DNA of 42,163 nucleotides from Nanogingivalis sp963545035 (GTDB lineage Bacteria; Patescibacteriota; Saccharimonadia; Saccharimonadales; Saccharimonadaceae), in NCBI GenBank assembly GCA_963545035.1, contig CAUUHU010000002.1, positions 1 through 42,163 on the forward strand, in the 5' to 3' direction. Made by a program: the position numbers and the translations under genes. Shown piece after piece: positions 7,340 to 14,101 of the stretch. The stretch's first letter is position 1, and every line of letters begins with the position of its first letter. The notes under the pieces were generated by a model. The model was not told where the DNA came from and searched no databases. It saw only the letters and a program-made list of their open reading frames with translations.

Positions 7340-7579
7340 ATGGTTTTCGGGACAAGTGCTAAACATGAAGGTTATTTAGTGTTATTTAGTGCTTTAGATT
7401 TTCGTAATTTAATCCTACCAAAAGGGTGGAAGATTGATGCCAAAAATGGTTTAACAGACAAATACTTTACTAGTGGTTCATACGGCTCATATCCAGTATT
7501 TATAAAAAATGTATTGGTTGCAGGACCAAAGATAAATATTGATGAAAAAACAGATAAGGCCGTTATTTATAGACCATAG
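7340..7579 (+). CDS. Small orphan protein, 79 aa, N-terminally shortened paralogue (start uncertain)
   Basis: From ATG 7340 the frame reads 79 aa. Its part N-L-I-L-P-K-G-W...D...N-G-L-T-D-K-Y-F-T-S-G aligns with L-V-K-I-P-E-G-Y...D...S-G-F-S-D-G-T-F-K-S of the gene at 6628, so the two are paralogues. ATG 7340 has no ribosome site. The frame stays open upstream only to a stop at 7292. A second frame from ATG 7287, better placed after the leader, reads 30 aa and stops at 7379, overlapping this ORF in the -1 register. So either the true start is weak, translation is coupled to the 30-aa ORF, or a frameshift has broken the N-terminus. The strong promoter, leader and terminator indicate that the region is transcribed. 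Confidence 0.45.
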   Translation: MVFGTSAKHEGYLVLFSALDFRNLILPKGWKIDAKNGLTDKYFTSGSYGSYPVFIKNVLVAGPKINIDEKTDKAVIYRP

Positions 7580-7586
7580 CTCTTCT

Positions 7587-7613
7587 AAACCCGCAAAAAA
7601 TGCGGGTTTTTCT
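7587..7613 (+). terminator. Terminator after the second orphan unit
   Basis: AAACCCGCA / TGCGGGTTT stem with an A5 loop, then T-rich sequence. The facing gmk gene ends 7 nt further on. Confidence 0.85.
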
Positions 7614-7619
7614 TTTGGA

Positions 7620-8348
7620 TTATTTTTGTAGTTCTAAAAATTTGCTCTTGATATCTTCCAAAAGTTTTCTTGCTCGCACACGAACTTCGATATCTTTATA
7701 ATTAAACTCAACATCTTGGTGCATAATTTGATCAATAATTCGCGCCGTATTTCGAAAATCATCGTTTAAAATAAAGTGGAAATATGGCACTTCAAGCGCT
7801 TGCTCTAGTGAAGAAATCGCTTCTGGTAAACGCTTCGCAAAATCCTTTTCGAATTCTTCTGCACTTGAATATCGGTTTGCAAAACGCGCTCGCCAAGTTT
7901 CGAAATCTGGTGGCAAAATGAAAATTGCAACCACGCGCTCGCTCATTTTTTTATATTCTGCAATTCCTTGAATATCAATATCCGTTACAGAAATCTGCCC
8001 GTTTTGGTTTGCTTTTTCGATTTCCGCAACACTTGTTCCATAAATCTTTCCGTGGACAAATTTCGCCTCAATAAATTCACGCTTTTTAAGCATTTCTTCG
8101 GCCTTTTCTTTCGAAATAAAGTTATAATCAATGCCGTTCTGTTCAAGATTACCATTATTCTCACGAGGCGCGCGCGTTGTATGACTCACGATATCGCGAT
8201 ATTCTGGGTTTTTCAAAAGATGTTTTTTGGTCGTATCCTTTCCCGCGCCAGAAATTCCCGCAAGCAATAAAACTCGAGAATTTTCAACTAGCGAAATTGC
8301 TTCGGGTGGCGTTTGATAATTTTTTACAAGAAATTCGAGGTTATTCAT
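7620..8348 (-). CDS. gmk: Guanylate kinase
   Basis: 242 aa; typical Gmk is about 205, the extra length lying at both ends. It phosphorylates GMP to GDP with ATP. P-loop G-I-S-G-A-G-K-D (31-38) is slightly unusual (the family usually has G-P-S-G-x-G-K-S/T). The GMP-binding region S-H-T-T-R-A-P-R-E...G-I-D-Y-N-F-I (55-79) and E-A-K-F-V-H-G-K-I-Y-G-T are intact. It starts at an ATG with no Shine-Dalgarno, 6 nt after a perfect TATAAT, so its mRNA is probably leaderless. That promoter lies inside the 3' end of the upstream gene. Confidence 0.88.
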   Translation of the reverse strand: MNNLEFLVKNYQTPPEAISLVENSRVLLLAGISGAGKDTTKKHLLKNPEYRDIVSHTTRAPRENNGNLEQNGIDYNFISKEKAEEMLKKREFIEAKFVHGKIYGTSVAEIEKANQNGQISVTDIDIQGIAEYKKMSERVVAIFILPPDFETWRARFANRYSSAEEFEKDFAKRLPEAISSLEQALEVPYFHFILNDDFRNTARIIDQIMHQDVEFNYKDIEVRVRARKLLEDIKSKFLELQK

Positions 8349-8354
8349 CTTAAG

Positions 8355-8383
8355 ATTATACTATATTTTTTGAATTTCATCAA
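8355..8383 (-). promoter_or_regulatory. gmk promoter, leaderless type
   Basis: TTGATG (8378-8383), 17 nt, TATAAT (8355-8360), then 6 nt to the gmk ATG. The predicted start point coincides with the start codon. Confidence 0.8.
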
Positions 8384-8939
8384 AGATTTCTTGCTCAGAA
8401 ATTTCATTTAGTTTTCGGTTTTTAACAATTTTCGAAACAATTTCAGCTGCAAAAAATCCAAGAAAATCCTGCTCAATTTCATTTTCACCATTCATATATT
8501 TTTCAAAATCATAGTTTTTGGCATTTTTAGAAAATTCTAAGAAATCTTTTTTAATCTCTGGTGAAAGTTTAATATTTTTCGAAATCCCAGCCAAATAAAA
8601 TCCTCCGCCAACCGCCAAAATGTCCATTAAAAATTCATTTTTAAAATTTAATTTTCGCAAATTTTCACTTGCAACAGCTCGAATTATCGCATTTCGAATA
8701 TCAATATTGCGAATATCTCTAAAAACCTCACAAATTTCAAAAGCAGCATGATTTTGCCTTCTATAAAAATCAACTCCATCATCAGAATAAGTCCAAATTT
8801 TTCGGCAAAAAACCAAATCATAACCTTTATTGCCGCCAAACTGCGGGCGTAAAATTCGCGCCACCTGCCTATAACTCGAGCGCAATTTCTTACGAAAAAC
8901 TTTATTGTTTTTAAAATTTCCCAAAATTATTTTTCGCAT
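8361..8939 (-). CDS. Unrecognised 192-aa protein
   Basis: Basic N-terminus (residues 1-35, many K/R) followed by a mixed helical protein; no membrane segment or known motif seen. Its start overlaps the end of the metalloprotease-like gene by 13 nt, so the two are translationally coupled and likely act together. The 3' end contains the gmk promoter. No function assigned. Confidence 0.65.
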   Translation of the reverse strand: MRKIILGNFKNNKVFRKKLRSSYRQVARILRPQFGGNKGYDLVFCRKIWTYSDDGVDFYRRQNHAAFEICEVFRDIRNIDIRNAIIRAVASENLRKLNFKNEFLMDILAVGGGFYLAGISKNIKLSPEIKKDFLEFSKNAKNYDFEKYMNGENEIEQDFLGFFAAEIVSKIVKNRKLNEISEQEIFDEIQKI

Positions 8940-9610
8940 TTTAGAATCTCCTTTTTGGCAAATTTAATAAATTCCATTGTTGGGATTCGCACGGCTTCAA
9001 TCGGTTTAATTTTATGAAATTTACAATATTCACCAACCAAAAAATCACCAATTTTATAGCCCAAATTGTGTGGAAAATCAGGATTTTCACCATTAAAATT
9101 ATACAGCCATGCATTATAATTATATTCTTTTTTATTTTCGCAAATATCAATCGCTTCAGCAAGCCGCTTTAAAATCATTCCTTTTTCATTTTCATAATAA
9201 TACCAAGCTTTATCTTGCCAAGAAACACCAGCTTCATCTCGAATTTGCCTCTCAAAATTAATTGCTAAACCTTCAGGTATAATGTTCGACATAAGCCAAA
9301 GATCTCTTTCGTAAAACCCTCGATAAACATGGTTTAATTCGTGAAAAATTAGCTGAACAAAATCCTTTTCCCGAATTTCATCGTCATATATTTGAATTTT
9401 TGCTAAATTCTCCTCAAGATATCCCACTCCCATAAGGCGCTCATCTTCATTATCTTCAGTTATTATTTTCTCTTCATAAGCGAAATAAATATCAACACCC
9501 TCCATCGCTATAAAATTCATCTCAAAAAATGGTCGAAAAAGCTCAAAAAAACTCTCAATTTTTTCACGAGTTTTTGATTTTATTTCTTTATTAAAAATCA
9601 AATTAAACAT
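8927..9610 (-). CDS. Putative Zn-dependent protease, DUF2268-like
   Basis: 227 aa. Residues 88-100 contain I-F-H-E-L-N-H-V-Y-R, a classical HExxH zinc motif (H90, E91, H94), followed by I-I-P-E-G-L-A-I-N-F-E with E113 as a likely third ligand. The pattern H-E-x-x-H...E-G-L-A resembles DUF2268-type predicted zinc proteases. No signal peptide is visible, so it is probably cytoplasmic. It starts at an ATG with TAGGAG just upstream and is coupled to the unknown gene at 8361. Substrate unknown. Confidence 0.7.
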   Translation of the reverse strand: MFNLIFNKEIKSKTREKIESFFELFRPFFEMNFIAMEGVDIYFAYEEKIITEDNEDERLMGVGYLEENLAKIQIYDDEIREKDFVQLIFHELNHVYRGFYERDLWLMSNIIPEGLAINFERQIRDEAGVSWQDKAWYYYENEKGMILKRLAEAIDICENKKEYNYNAWLYNFNGENPDFPHNLGYKIGDFLVGEYCKFHKIKPIEAVRIPTMEFIKFAKKEILKCEK

Positions 9611-9645
9611 AATTTCTCCTATAATAAACTCAAGATTCTTAAAAT

Positions 9646-9670
9646 TAAAAGCCCCTTTCGGAGCCCTTAA
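9646..9670 (-). terminator. Terminator after yebC
   Basis: On the minus strand, GGGCTCC-GAAA-GGGGCTTTT forms a stem with a GAAA tetraloop and a short T-rich tail, 3 nt after the yebC stop codon. Confidence 0.75.
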
Positions 9671-9672
9671 AA

Positions 9673-10380
9673 TTAAAATTTAGCGTTTGTATGAACATTC
9701 ACCACATCGTCAACGTCATCAAGCGCATCCATTAGTTTTTCAACTTTCGCGCGAGTTTCGTCATCGGTGATTTCAACTTCCATATTTGGTACATATTGAA
9801 GTTCGGCTTCTTTCACGGTTAGACCTTTTTCAATTAGTTCTTTTCGAACTTTCATTAGATCTTTCTGATCTGTATAAACTATAATTTCGCCATCTTCTTC
9901 AACCGCATCTTCTGCACCAGCATCAAGAATTTCAAGCAGAGCGTCTTCGCCTGTCGCCTCAACCAAAATAACGCCTTTTCGAGAAAATTGAAACATCACG
10001 CTTCCGGCGTCAGCAATTCGGCCGCCATTTTTCACTAAAGCTGTTTTTACTTCCGGCAAAGTTCGGTTGCGGTTGTCTGTTGCAGTTTCAATAACTAGCC
10101 CAATACCGTTTGGACCATAACCTTCATAGGTGATTTCCTCAAGGACTGCTGCATTTTTATCAGCAGCTCGCGCAATCGCACGCTCAATATTTGCGTTAGG
10201 CATATTTACTGCCCGTGCTTTTTCGATCGCAAGCGCCAGGCTTGGATTCATATCTGGGTCAGCACCACTGCGCGCTGCAATTGCTATTTGATTTCCGATT
10301 CGTGTAAAGATTGCGCCTCGTTTTGCGTCGTTCACACCTTTTTGTCGTTTAATTTTTGACCACTTATTATGACCAGCCAT
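9673..10380 (-). CDS. yebC: YebC/PmpR/TACO1 family protein
   Basis: 235 aa with the invariant start M-A-G-H-N-K-W-S-K-I-K-R-Q-K and the basic helix K-R-G-A-I-F-T-R-I; later M-P-N-A-N-I-E-R-A-I and Y-E-G-Y-G-P-N-G-I. Full-length match. The family was described as transcriptional regulators; more recent work ties members to translation (TACO1-like rescue of ribosomes at difficult stretches). AAGGAG precedes the ATG, and a good promoter and a terminator frame it as a single-gene unit. Confidence 0.96.
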   Translation of the reverse strand: MAGHNKWSKIKRQKGVNDAKRGAIFTRIGNQIAIAARSGADPDMNPSLALAIEKARAVNMPNANIERAIARAADKNAAVLEEITYEGYGPNGIGLVIETATDNRNRTLPEVKTALVKNGGRIADAGSVMFQFSRKGVILVEATGEDALLEILDAGAEDAVEEDGEIIVYTDQKDLMKVRKELIEKGLTVKEAELQYVPNMEVEITDDETRAKVEKLMDALDDVDDVVNVHTNAKF

Positions 10381-10415
10381 AACTCTCCTTAATTTTTATC
10401 TATAAATCTTTACCT

Positions 10416-10444
10416 ATTTTAACACTTTTTGGCTAAAACTTCAA
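10416..10444 (-). promoter_or_regulatory. yebC promoter
   Basis: TTGAAG (10439-10444), 17 nt, TAAAAT (10416-10421). The leader runs about 30 nt to the ATG at 10380 with an AAGGAG site. Confidence 0.7.
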
Positions 10445-10471
10445 ATTTAGAAAGCAAAAATATAGCTATTT

Positions 10472-11845
10472 TTATTTAATTCGGTGCGCCGCTACACGAA
10501 TAATTTCGCTCCAGCTCAAAAATGGTTGTGGAATTTCAGCCAGTTCTCGAGCAGTCATTTCATTTCGAATCGCTAGAGAAATTTGTGCAATGATATTCGA
10601 TGCATCTGGTGCGACAACACTCCCCCCGATGATTTTTCCTTTTTTATCGCAAACAAGTTTTACAAATCCATTACTGAAGTTCTCGATATTGCTCTTTGCT
10701 ATCAAGTTTAATGGCGCAATCGCAGTTTTGTATTTCAGATCTCGTTTCAAACAATCATCTTCACTTAAACCAACACTTGCAATTTCTGGCCAAGTTGAAA
10801 TAGTTCGAGGCACAAGCGGAAAATTAACCTCCAATTTCGATCGAGGATGTAAAATATTATGCGCAACCGTTCGACTTGAAAGTAAAATCTCAGATGTTTG
10901 CATTTGCGGATTAACAACTCCCCCAACGGCAAAAATATGTTTCATTGAAGTTTGTGCAAATTCATTTACTAAAATACCATCTTTTGAATATTCGACATGG
11001 GCATTTTCAAGCCCAATATCTGTATTTGGAGCTCTTTCACCAACAACCAGGATTTCATCAACACGAACAAATTTTTCTGCTCCACCACGTTGAAAAATCA
11101 CCCGTTTCATTAGCCCGTCTTTCCGAACAGCTAAAACACGTGTTTGTGGCAAAACGTAAATATGATGTTCCTCAACTAAAATATTCTCTAAAGTAATTCC
11201 TACTTCTTCATCTTCTTTAGGTAGAATTCTAGCCGAAACTTCACTAATATAAACCTTCGTGCCGAAAATCGCCAAAAATTGCGCAATCTCAACAGCTTCC
11301 GATCCTCCACCAATTATAAATATACTCCTTGGTGGACGTGAGATTTCAAAAATTGTTTTAGGAGTATAATATCTTATATTTTCGATGTTTTTAACATCCG
11401 GAATTGAAACTTTCGAACCAGTCGCAATTAAGAAATTCTTTGCAGAATAATGCTTTTGGTTAATTGAAATTTCATTTGGTGTTAAAAATCTTGCTTCACC
11501 ACGAAAAGTTGTAATCCCTAAGCTTTCGAAGAACTTTTGGTTGTCATGAGCGCCAGTTCGTTCAACTGCAAGTTTTCTCCAATTGGAAATCATCGGAAAG
11601 TTGTAGGTTAAATTTGCTGAACGGAGCCCCATTTTTTCTATCCGCTTAGCTTCAAAAAAAGTTTTTTCTACCTTTGAAATTGCCGCCAAAGGAATATCAC
11701 TGTAATTTGGCGATTCACCACCAAAAAGGTCATTCTCAACAATAGCGACATTTAAACCAGCCTTTGACGCGATATTGGCAGCAGCAGAACCGCCGGCACC
11801 ACTCCCAAGCACAATTAAATCAAAATCAAATTTTCTTTTTACCAT
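10472..11845 (-). CDS. Pyridine nucleotide-disulfide oxidoreductase homologue lacking the redox cysteines
   Basis: 457 aa with full FAD domain (L-G-S-G-A-G-G-S-A-A, 13-22), NAD domain (I-I-G-G-G-S-E-A-V-E), the G-E-R-A-P-N-T motif and the second FAD motif I-F-A-V-G-G. In lipoamide dehydrogenase and mercuric reductase the active site reads G-G-T-C-x-N-x-G-C-x-P. Here residues 42-52 read G-G-E-S-P-N-Y-S-D-I-P, so both cysteines are replaced (S45, D50) while the glycines, N47 and P52 remain. The C-terminal H-P-T-x-S-E base motif is also altered (Q-P-F-L-S-W-S-E). It is therefore a flavoprotein without dithiol chemistry: a different reductase, a sensor or an electron-transfer module. Last gene of a three-gene operon (11-nt gap, AAGGAG site). 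Confidence 0.85.
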   Translation of the reverse strand: MVKRKFDFDLIVLGSGAGGSAAANIASKAGLNVAIVENDLFGGESPNYSDIPLAAISKVEKTFFEAKRIEKMGLRSANLTYNFPMISNWRKLAVERTGAHDNQKFFESLGITTFRGEARFLTPNEISINQKHYSAKNFLIATGSKVSIPDVKNIENIRYYTPKTIFEISRPPRSIFIIGGGSEAVEIAQFLAIFGTKVYISEVSARILPKEDEEVGITLENILVEEHHIYVLPQTRVLAVRKDGLMKRVIFQRGGAEKFVRVDEILVVGERAPNTDIGLENAHVEYSKDGILVNEFAQTSMKHIFAVGGVVNPQMQTSEILLSSRTVAHNILHPRSKLEVNFPLVPRTISTWPEIASVGLSEDDCLKRDLKYKTAIAPLNLIAKSNIENFSNGFVKLVCDKKGKIIGGSVVAPDASNIIAQISLAIRNEMTARELAEIPQPFLSWSEIIRVAAHRIK

Positions 11846-11856
11846 TTTTATACTCC

Positions 11857-12126
11857 TTAAATTATGCTTTTGAAATTTTTATATACATACGCAGCCTCTG
11901 GGTGAATCTTTTGTAAAATTCCACTAGCTTGCCTTCGAATATCGTCACTAGTTATCTCTGGCTTATTTTTTTGCCAATCAGCAAACTCAAGAAGAGTTTT
12001 TTTAATGAATTCATTGCTTTGGCCTTCTGGAGATTTTACTATCAAAAAAGTTTCGCTTAAACTTCTCTGTAGTTTTTTATAGTCAAATTTTTCGATTTTT
12101 CCGTTTGACTTAACTACAACCCTCAT
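11857..12126 (-). CDS. Stand-alone ATP-cone domain protein
   Basis: 89 aa that is almost exactly one ATP-cone: V-V-V-K-S-N-G-K-I-E-K-F-D-Y-K-K-L-Q-R-S-L at the N-terminus, E-I-T-S-D-D-I-R-R-Q-A near residue 60, P-E-A-A-Y-V-Y-K-N-F-K at the end. ATP-cones bind ATP/dATP and normally sit on ribonucleotide reductases or NrdR. Here the domain stands alone between a membrane protein (4-nt overlap at 12123-12126) and a flavoprotein, hinting at nucleotide-level control of that pair. No zinc ribbon, so it is not NrdR. Confidence 0.85.
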   Translation of the reverse strand: MRVVVKSNGKIEKFDYKKLQRSLSETFLIVKSPEGQSNEFIKKTLLEFADWQKNKPEITSDDIRRQASGILQKIHPEAAYVYKNFKSII

Positions 12127-12863
12127 AACGAAACTCCTAAAATCTCTGGAGTGAATATAACGACCCCTACAATAAAAGCTAAAATTATCATTCCTAAACC
12201 AGATACAAATTGCAAAAATCGTTTATTTTTATTTCGCCAAACCTGAATTTCGGAAATTGGATGACCGCCAGATATAATGCAGGCAATACTAAAAATTGGC
12301 AAATTAGAAATCAAAACATATATAGCTAAAATAGCAAACTGAAATGCAGGCGAAACTCTTGACGCAAATAATGCTGAGACTATTAAAGGCGCAAAATAGA
12401 ATAATAATTCACTCAAAACACTAATCACCCCTAAAGCAAAAGCCTCGGCTGAATGCTTAGTTTTACTTGCACGATTATTTAAATACTTCGCTAGTGGTCG
12501 AGGAACCCAGAGCTCTGTTCCATTTCGAATATTCTTTCCTCGTCGATAGTAAAAACCCCATGTAGCAACACCAGCGGAAACCAATAACCCTACTAAAACA
12601 GCCCAAACAACCTTCGAAAATACAAAATTATAAAATATTCCACCAAAATGCGCAAAAGTAGAAAAAATCAAAATTGTCGAGCATATCGAACCCAAAACCA
12701 ATGACATTGAAAGTTTGGTTAGTTGAAGTTGAGACTTTTTACGGCTTAATGTATGCCCACTTAAAAGTGTTAAAACGCTAATACTCAAATGGAAACTAGC
12801 GTGCACCATTGCCGCTAAAATCACCACCAATAAAATCATCCAACTATCCATAACCTTTATCAT
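12123..12863 (-). CDS. Polytopic membrane protein of unknown function (about six TM helices)
   Basis: 246 aa. Hydrophobic stretches near residues 6-36, 50-72, 82-104, 145-170, 174-200 and 217-240 predict about six helices with a basic loop (residues 105-140). H21 and H25 lie in the first helix (V-H-A-S-F-H-L-S-I), possible metal or haem ligands. The layout loosely recalls CcdA/LysE-type transporters but I cannot place it. First gene of the membrane / ATP-cone / flavoprotein operon. A perfect TATAAT lies 7 nt before the ATG, so the mRNA is probably leaderless; M5 is an alternative start. Confidence 0.7.
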   Translation of the reverse strand: MIKVMDSWMILLVVILAAMVHASFHLSISVLTLLSGHTLSRKKSQLQLTKLSMSLVLGSICSTILIFSTFAHFGGIFYNFVFSKVVWAVLVGLLVSAGVATWGFYYRRGKNIRNGTELWVPRPLAKYLNNRASKTKHSAEAFALGVISVLSELLFYFAPLIVSALFASRVSPAFQFAILAIYVLISNLPIFSIACIISGGHPISEIQVWRNKNKRFLQFVSGLGMIILAFIVGVVIFTPEILGVSL

Positions 12864-12870
12864 AAATTAT

Positions 12871-12876
12871 ATTATA
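12871..12876 (-). promoter_or_regulatory. -10 box of the membrane/ATP-cone/flavoprotein operon
   Basis: TATAAT, 7 nt before the ATG at 12863. No convincing -35 is seen at 17-18 nt (TTTCCT/TTTTCC). Confidence 0.6.
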
Positions 12877-12924
12877 AGCACGAGCGAAAATCAAGGAAAA
12901 TGTTTAAGTTTTTTCTAAAAAGCC

Positions 12925-12953
12925 TTGACTTTTTTATTTTTTTGTGTTATTAT
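12925..12953 (+). promoter_or_regulatory. Promoter of the 37-aa orphan gene
   Basis: TTGACT (12925-12930), 17-nt T-rich spacer, TATTAT (12948-12953). Same TTGACTTTTT type as at 6548 and 7069. Confidence 0.75.
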
Positions 12954-12993
12954 AAATAGCGTAATAATAAATAAAACAAAAAAGGAAAAATAC

Positions 12994-13107
12994 ATGGCAC
13001 AACATGAACGAATGGCCTCATGGGACAGGCACCGAACTAAAAAAGAACTTCGAAACTTTATTGATGCAAGAATTTCTCGTTTTGATGAATTTGACGATTT
13101 AATGTAA
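12994..13107 (+). CDS. 37-aa orphan protein
   Basis: ATG 12994 follows an AAAAGGA site. The product is short, charged and soluble (M-A-Q-H-E-R-M-A-S-W at the start, R-F-D-E-F-D-D-L at the end) and looks largely helical, with a basic middle and an acidic tail. It is framed by its own strong promoter and terminator, which supports a real gene despite its size. No family recognised. Confidence 0.6.
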   Translation: MAQHERMASWDRHRTKKELRNFIDARISRFDEFDDLM

Positions 13108-13111
13108 AAGC

Positions 13112-13139
13112 TAAAGCTCCTAGAATTAGGAGCTTTTCT
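13112..13139 (+). terminator. Terminator after the 37-aa gene
   Basis: AAAGCTCCTA / TAGGAGCTTT, a 10-bp perfect stem with a GAAT loop (13113-13136), then T-rich. Confidence 0.85.
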
Positions 13140-13180
13140 ATTGAATTTTTTTTCTAAATATGCTAAAATAGACTTATTGT

Positions 13181-13257
13181 GGTAGCGTAGCTCAGTTGGT
13201 TAGAGCGTAGGACTCATAAGCCTAAGGTCGCAGGTTCAATCCCCGCCGCTACTACCA
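13181..13257 (+). tRNA. tRNA-Met(CAT), probably elongator
   Basis: 77 nt with encoded CCA. D-arm GCTC/GAGC, anticodon loop CTCATAA (anticodon CAT), T-loop TTCAATC. It resembles bacterial elongator Met in the D-loop AGTTGGTTA and in GGTCGCAGG. Three weak spots: G1-U72 at the acceptor end, A31-G39 next to the anticodon loop, and A51-C63 in the T-stem. Confidence 0.8.
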
Positions 13258-13267
13258 GAGATTATTT

Positions 13268-13302
13268 TTAGGTTGTTGTAGTTATTACATCAACCTTTTT
13301 TA
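13268..13302 (+). terminator. Terminator after tRNA-Met
   Basis: AGGTTG...CAACCT (13270-13296) with inner TGTA/TACA, followed by a T run. Confidence 0.7.
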
Positions 13303-13322
13303 TTTGATACATTGCATATTAA

Positions 13323-13358
13323 ATAAAAACAACCCTCTATTTAATAAGAGGTTGTTTT
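13323..13358 (-). terminator. Terminator after tRNA-fMet
   Basis: On the minus strand AACAACCTCT pairs with AGAGGGTTGTT (one bulge) around an AT-rich loop, then T-rich sequence. It lies 15 nt past the tRNA 3' end. Confidence 0.7.
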
Positions 13359-13372
13359 AAAAAATAATTTCT

Positions 13373-13450
13373 TGGTTGCGGGAGTAGGATTTGAACCTAC
13401 GACCTCTTGGTTATGAGCCAAGCGAGCTGACCAGACTGCTCCATCCCGCG
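13373..13450 (-). tRNA. Initiator tRNA-fMet(CAT)
   Basis: 78 nt with encoded CCA. The diagnostic C1-A72 mismatch is present over a GC-rich acceptor (GCGGG/CCCGC), with A7-T66. Anticodon loop CTCATAA. The anticodon stem is CTTGG/CCAAG, so the usual three G-C pairs at 29-31 are reduced to U29-A41, G30-C40, G31-C39. Confidence 0.93.
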
Positions 13451-13502
13451 ATATCTGTTTTATATTTTATCACGGGTTTTACTGAAAGTCAATAGTTTTT
13501 AT

Positions 13503-13943
13503 TTATTTTGATGATTTTTGCGCATTTCCACCAAAAATAAAGTTCATCCACTGTGTAAAATTAGATTGCTTAGCGGTCTCGGTTTGTTGCTTCTTCTTTT
13601 CTTCCGGATATTTAGAAAGTATTAAAACGTGCTCGCCCGGTAACGCAAGCCCTAGCTTTTCACGTACCGCTAACTCTTGATATTCTGAGCTCTTTAAATA
13701 TTTTTGCTCATATTGTAATGTTTGGTAGTTAATTTCTTCAATTAAAGCTTGCCTTTGTTTCAACTCAAGCTTTTTCTGAATGGCATAATTTTTTTCCATC
13801 GCAGAAATGCTTCCCCAAACCCAAACAATTGAAATAACTATTACACTCCCCATGATAATATTACTCAAAGTTAAAATATCGTTCGAAAAATAATATTTCG
13901 CACGACGAGTTTTAGTTTTTAAATCGTTTACGTTTAATTTCAC
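13503..13943 (-). CDS. FtsB/DivIC-like septum formation protein
   Basis: 146 aa, GTG start. Single TM segment at about residues 28-46, then a coiled coil (about 48-85), then the family ending Y-Q-E-L-A-V-R-E-K-L-G-L-A-L-P-G-E-H-V-L-I-L. FtsB/DivIC proteins join FtsL and the DivIB/FtsQ protein in the divisome. A TAAAAT box sits 6 nt before the GTG with no ribosome site, so the message is probably leaderless. The promoter is divergent from the tRNA-Ile2 promoter in a gap of 40 bp. Confidence 0.85.
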   Translation of the reverse strand: MKLNVNDLKTKTRRAKYYFSNDILTLSNIIMGSVIVISIVWVWGSISAMEKNYAIQKKLELKQRQALIEEINYQTLQYEQKYLKSSEYQELAVREKLGLALPGEHVLILSKYPEEKKKQQTETAKQSNFTQWMNFIFGGNAQKSSK

Positions 13944-13949
13944 TATTTA

Positions 13950-13955
13950 ATTTTA
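13950..13955 (-). promoter_or_regulatory. -10 box of the FtsB/DivIC-like gene
   Basis: TAAAAT, 6 nt before the GTG start. It is back-to-back with the tRNA -10 at 13969-13974. Confidence 0.5.
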
Positions 13956-13965
13956 TCATATTTTT

Positions 13966-13974
13966 TGTTATAAT
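13966..13974 (+). promoter_or_regulatory. Extended -10 promoter of tRNA-Ile2
   Basis: TGTTATAAT, an extended -10 ending 9 nt before the mature tRNA 5' end; the -35 region is poor (TTTAAT). Confidence 0.55.
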
Positions 13975-13983
13975 TAAATAGTC

Positions 13984-14059
13984 GGGGGATTAGCTCAGCG
14001 GTTAGAGCAGTCGTCTCATACACGATTGGTCGCTGGTTCGAACCCAGCATCCCCTACCA
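13984..14059 (+). tRNA. tRNA with anticodon CAT, probably tRNA-Ile2 (lysidine type)
   Basis: 76 nt with encoded CCA. Anticodon loop CTCATAC. The body (GAGCAG...TTGGTCGCTGG, perfect GCTGG/CCAGC T-stem) is closer to bacterial tRNA-Ile2 than to either Met tRNA, and both Met types are already next door. If correct, TilS converts C34 to lysidine so that it reads AUA. Acceptor has a G1-U72 wobble. Isotype assignment is inference. Confidence 0.75.
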
Positions 14060-14061
14060 AA

Positions 14062-14083
14062 TTCGCCTAATTGGCGTTTTTAT
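14062..14083 (+). terminator. Terminator after tRNA-Ile2
   Basis: CGCC / GGCG stem with a 5-nt loop and a T-rich tail, 4 nt after the CCA. Confidence 0.65.
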
Positions 14084-14101
14084 TTTTGTTTAAAATTCAA
14101 C

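Noticed and set aside
7331..7342. Programmed -1 frameshift joining the 30-aa and 79-aa frames
   Set aside because: The A-rich stretch does not form a canonical X-XXY-YYZ heptamer in the zero frame, so decay or an alternative start is simpler.
10590..11196. Plus-strand ORFs of 167 and 83 codons opposite the flavoprotein
   Set aside because: They lie antisense to a gene with clear FAD/NAD motifs, have no ribosome sites, and their translations look like reverse-frame shadows.
10472..11845. Dihydrolipoamide dehydrogenase or mercuric reductase
   Set aside because: Both redox cysteines and the C-terminal histidine motif are missing, and no 2-oxoacid dehydrogenase or mer genes are nearby.
11857..12126. 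NrdR repressor
   Set aside because: Only the ATP-cone is present; the N-terminal zinc ribbon of NrdR is absent and the gene has no room for it.
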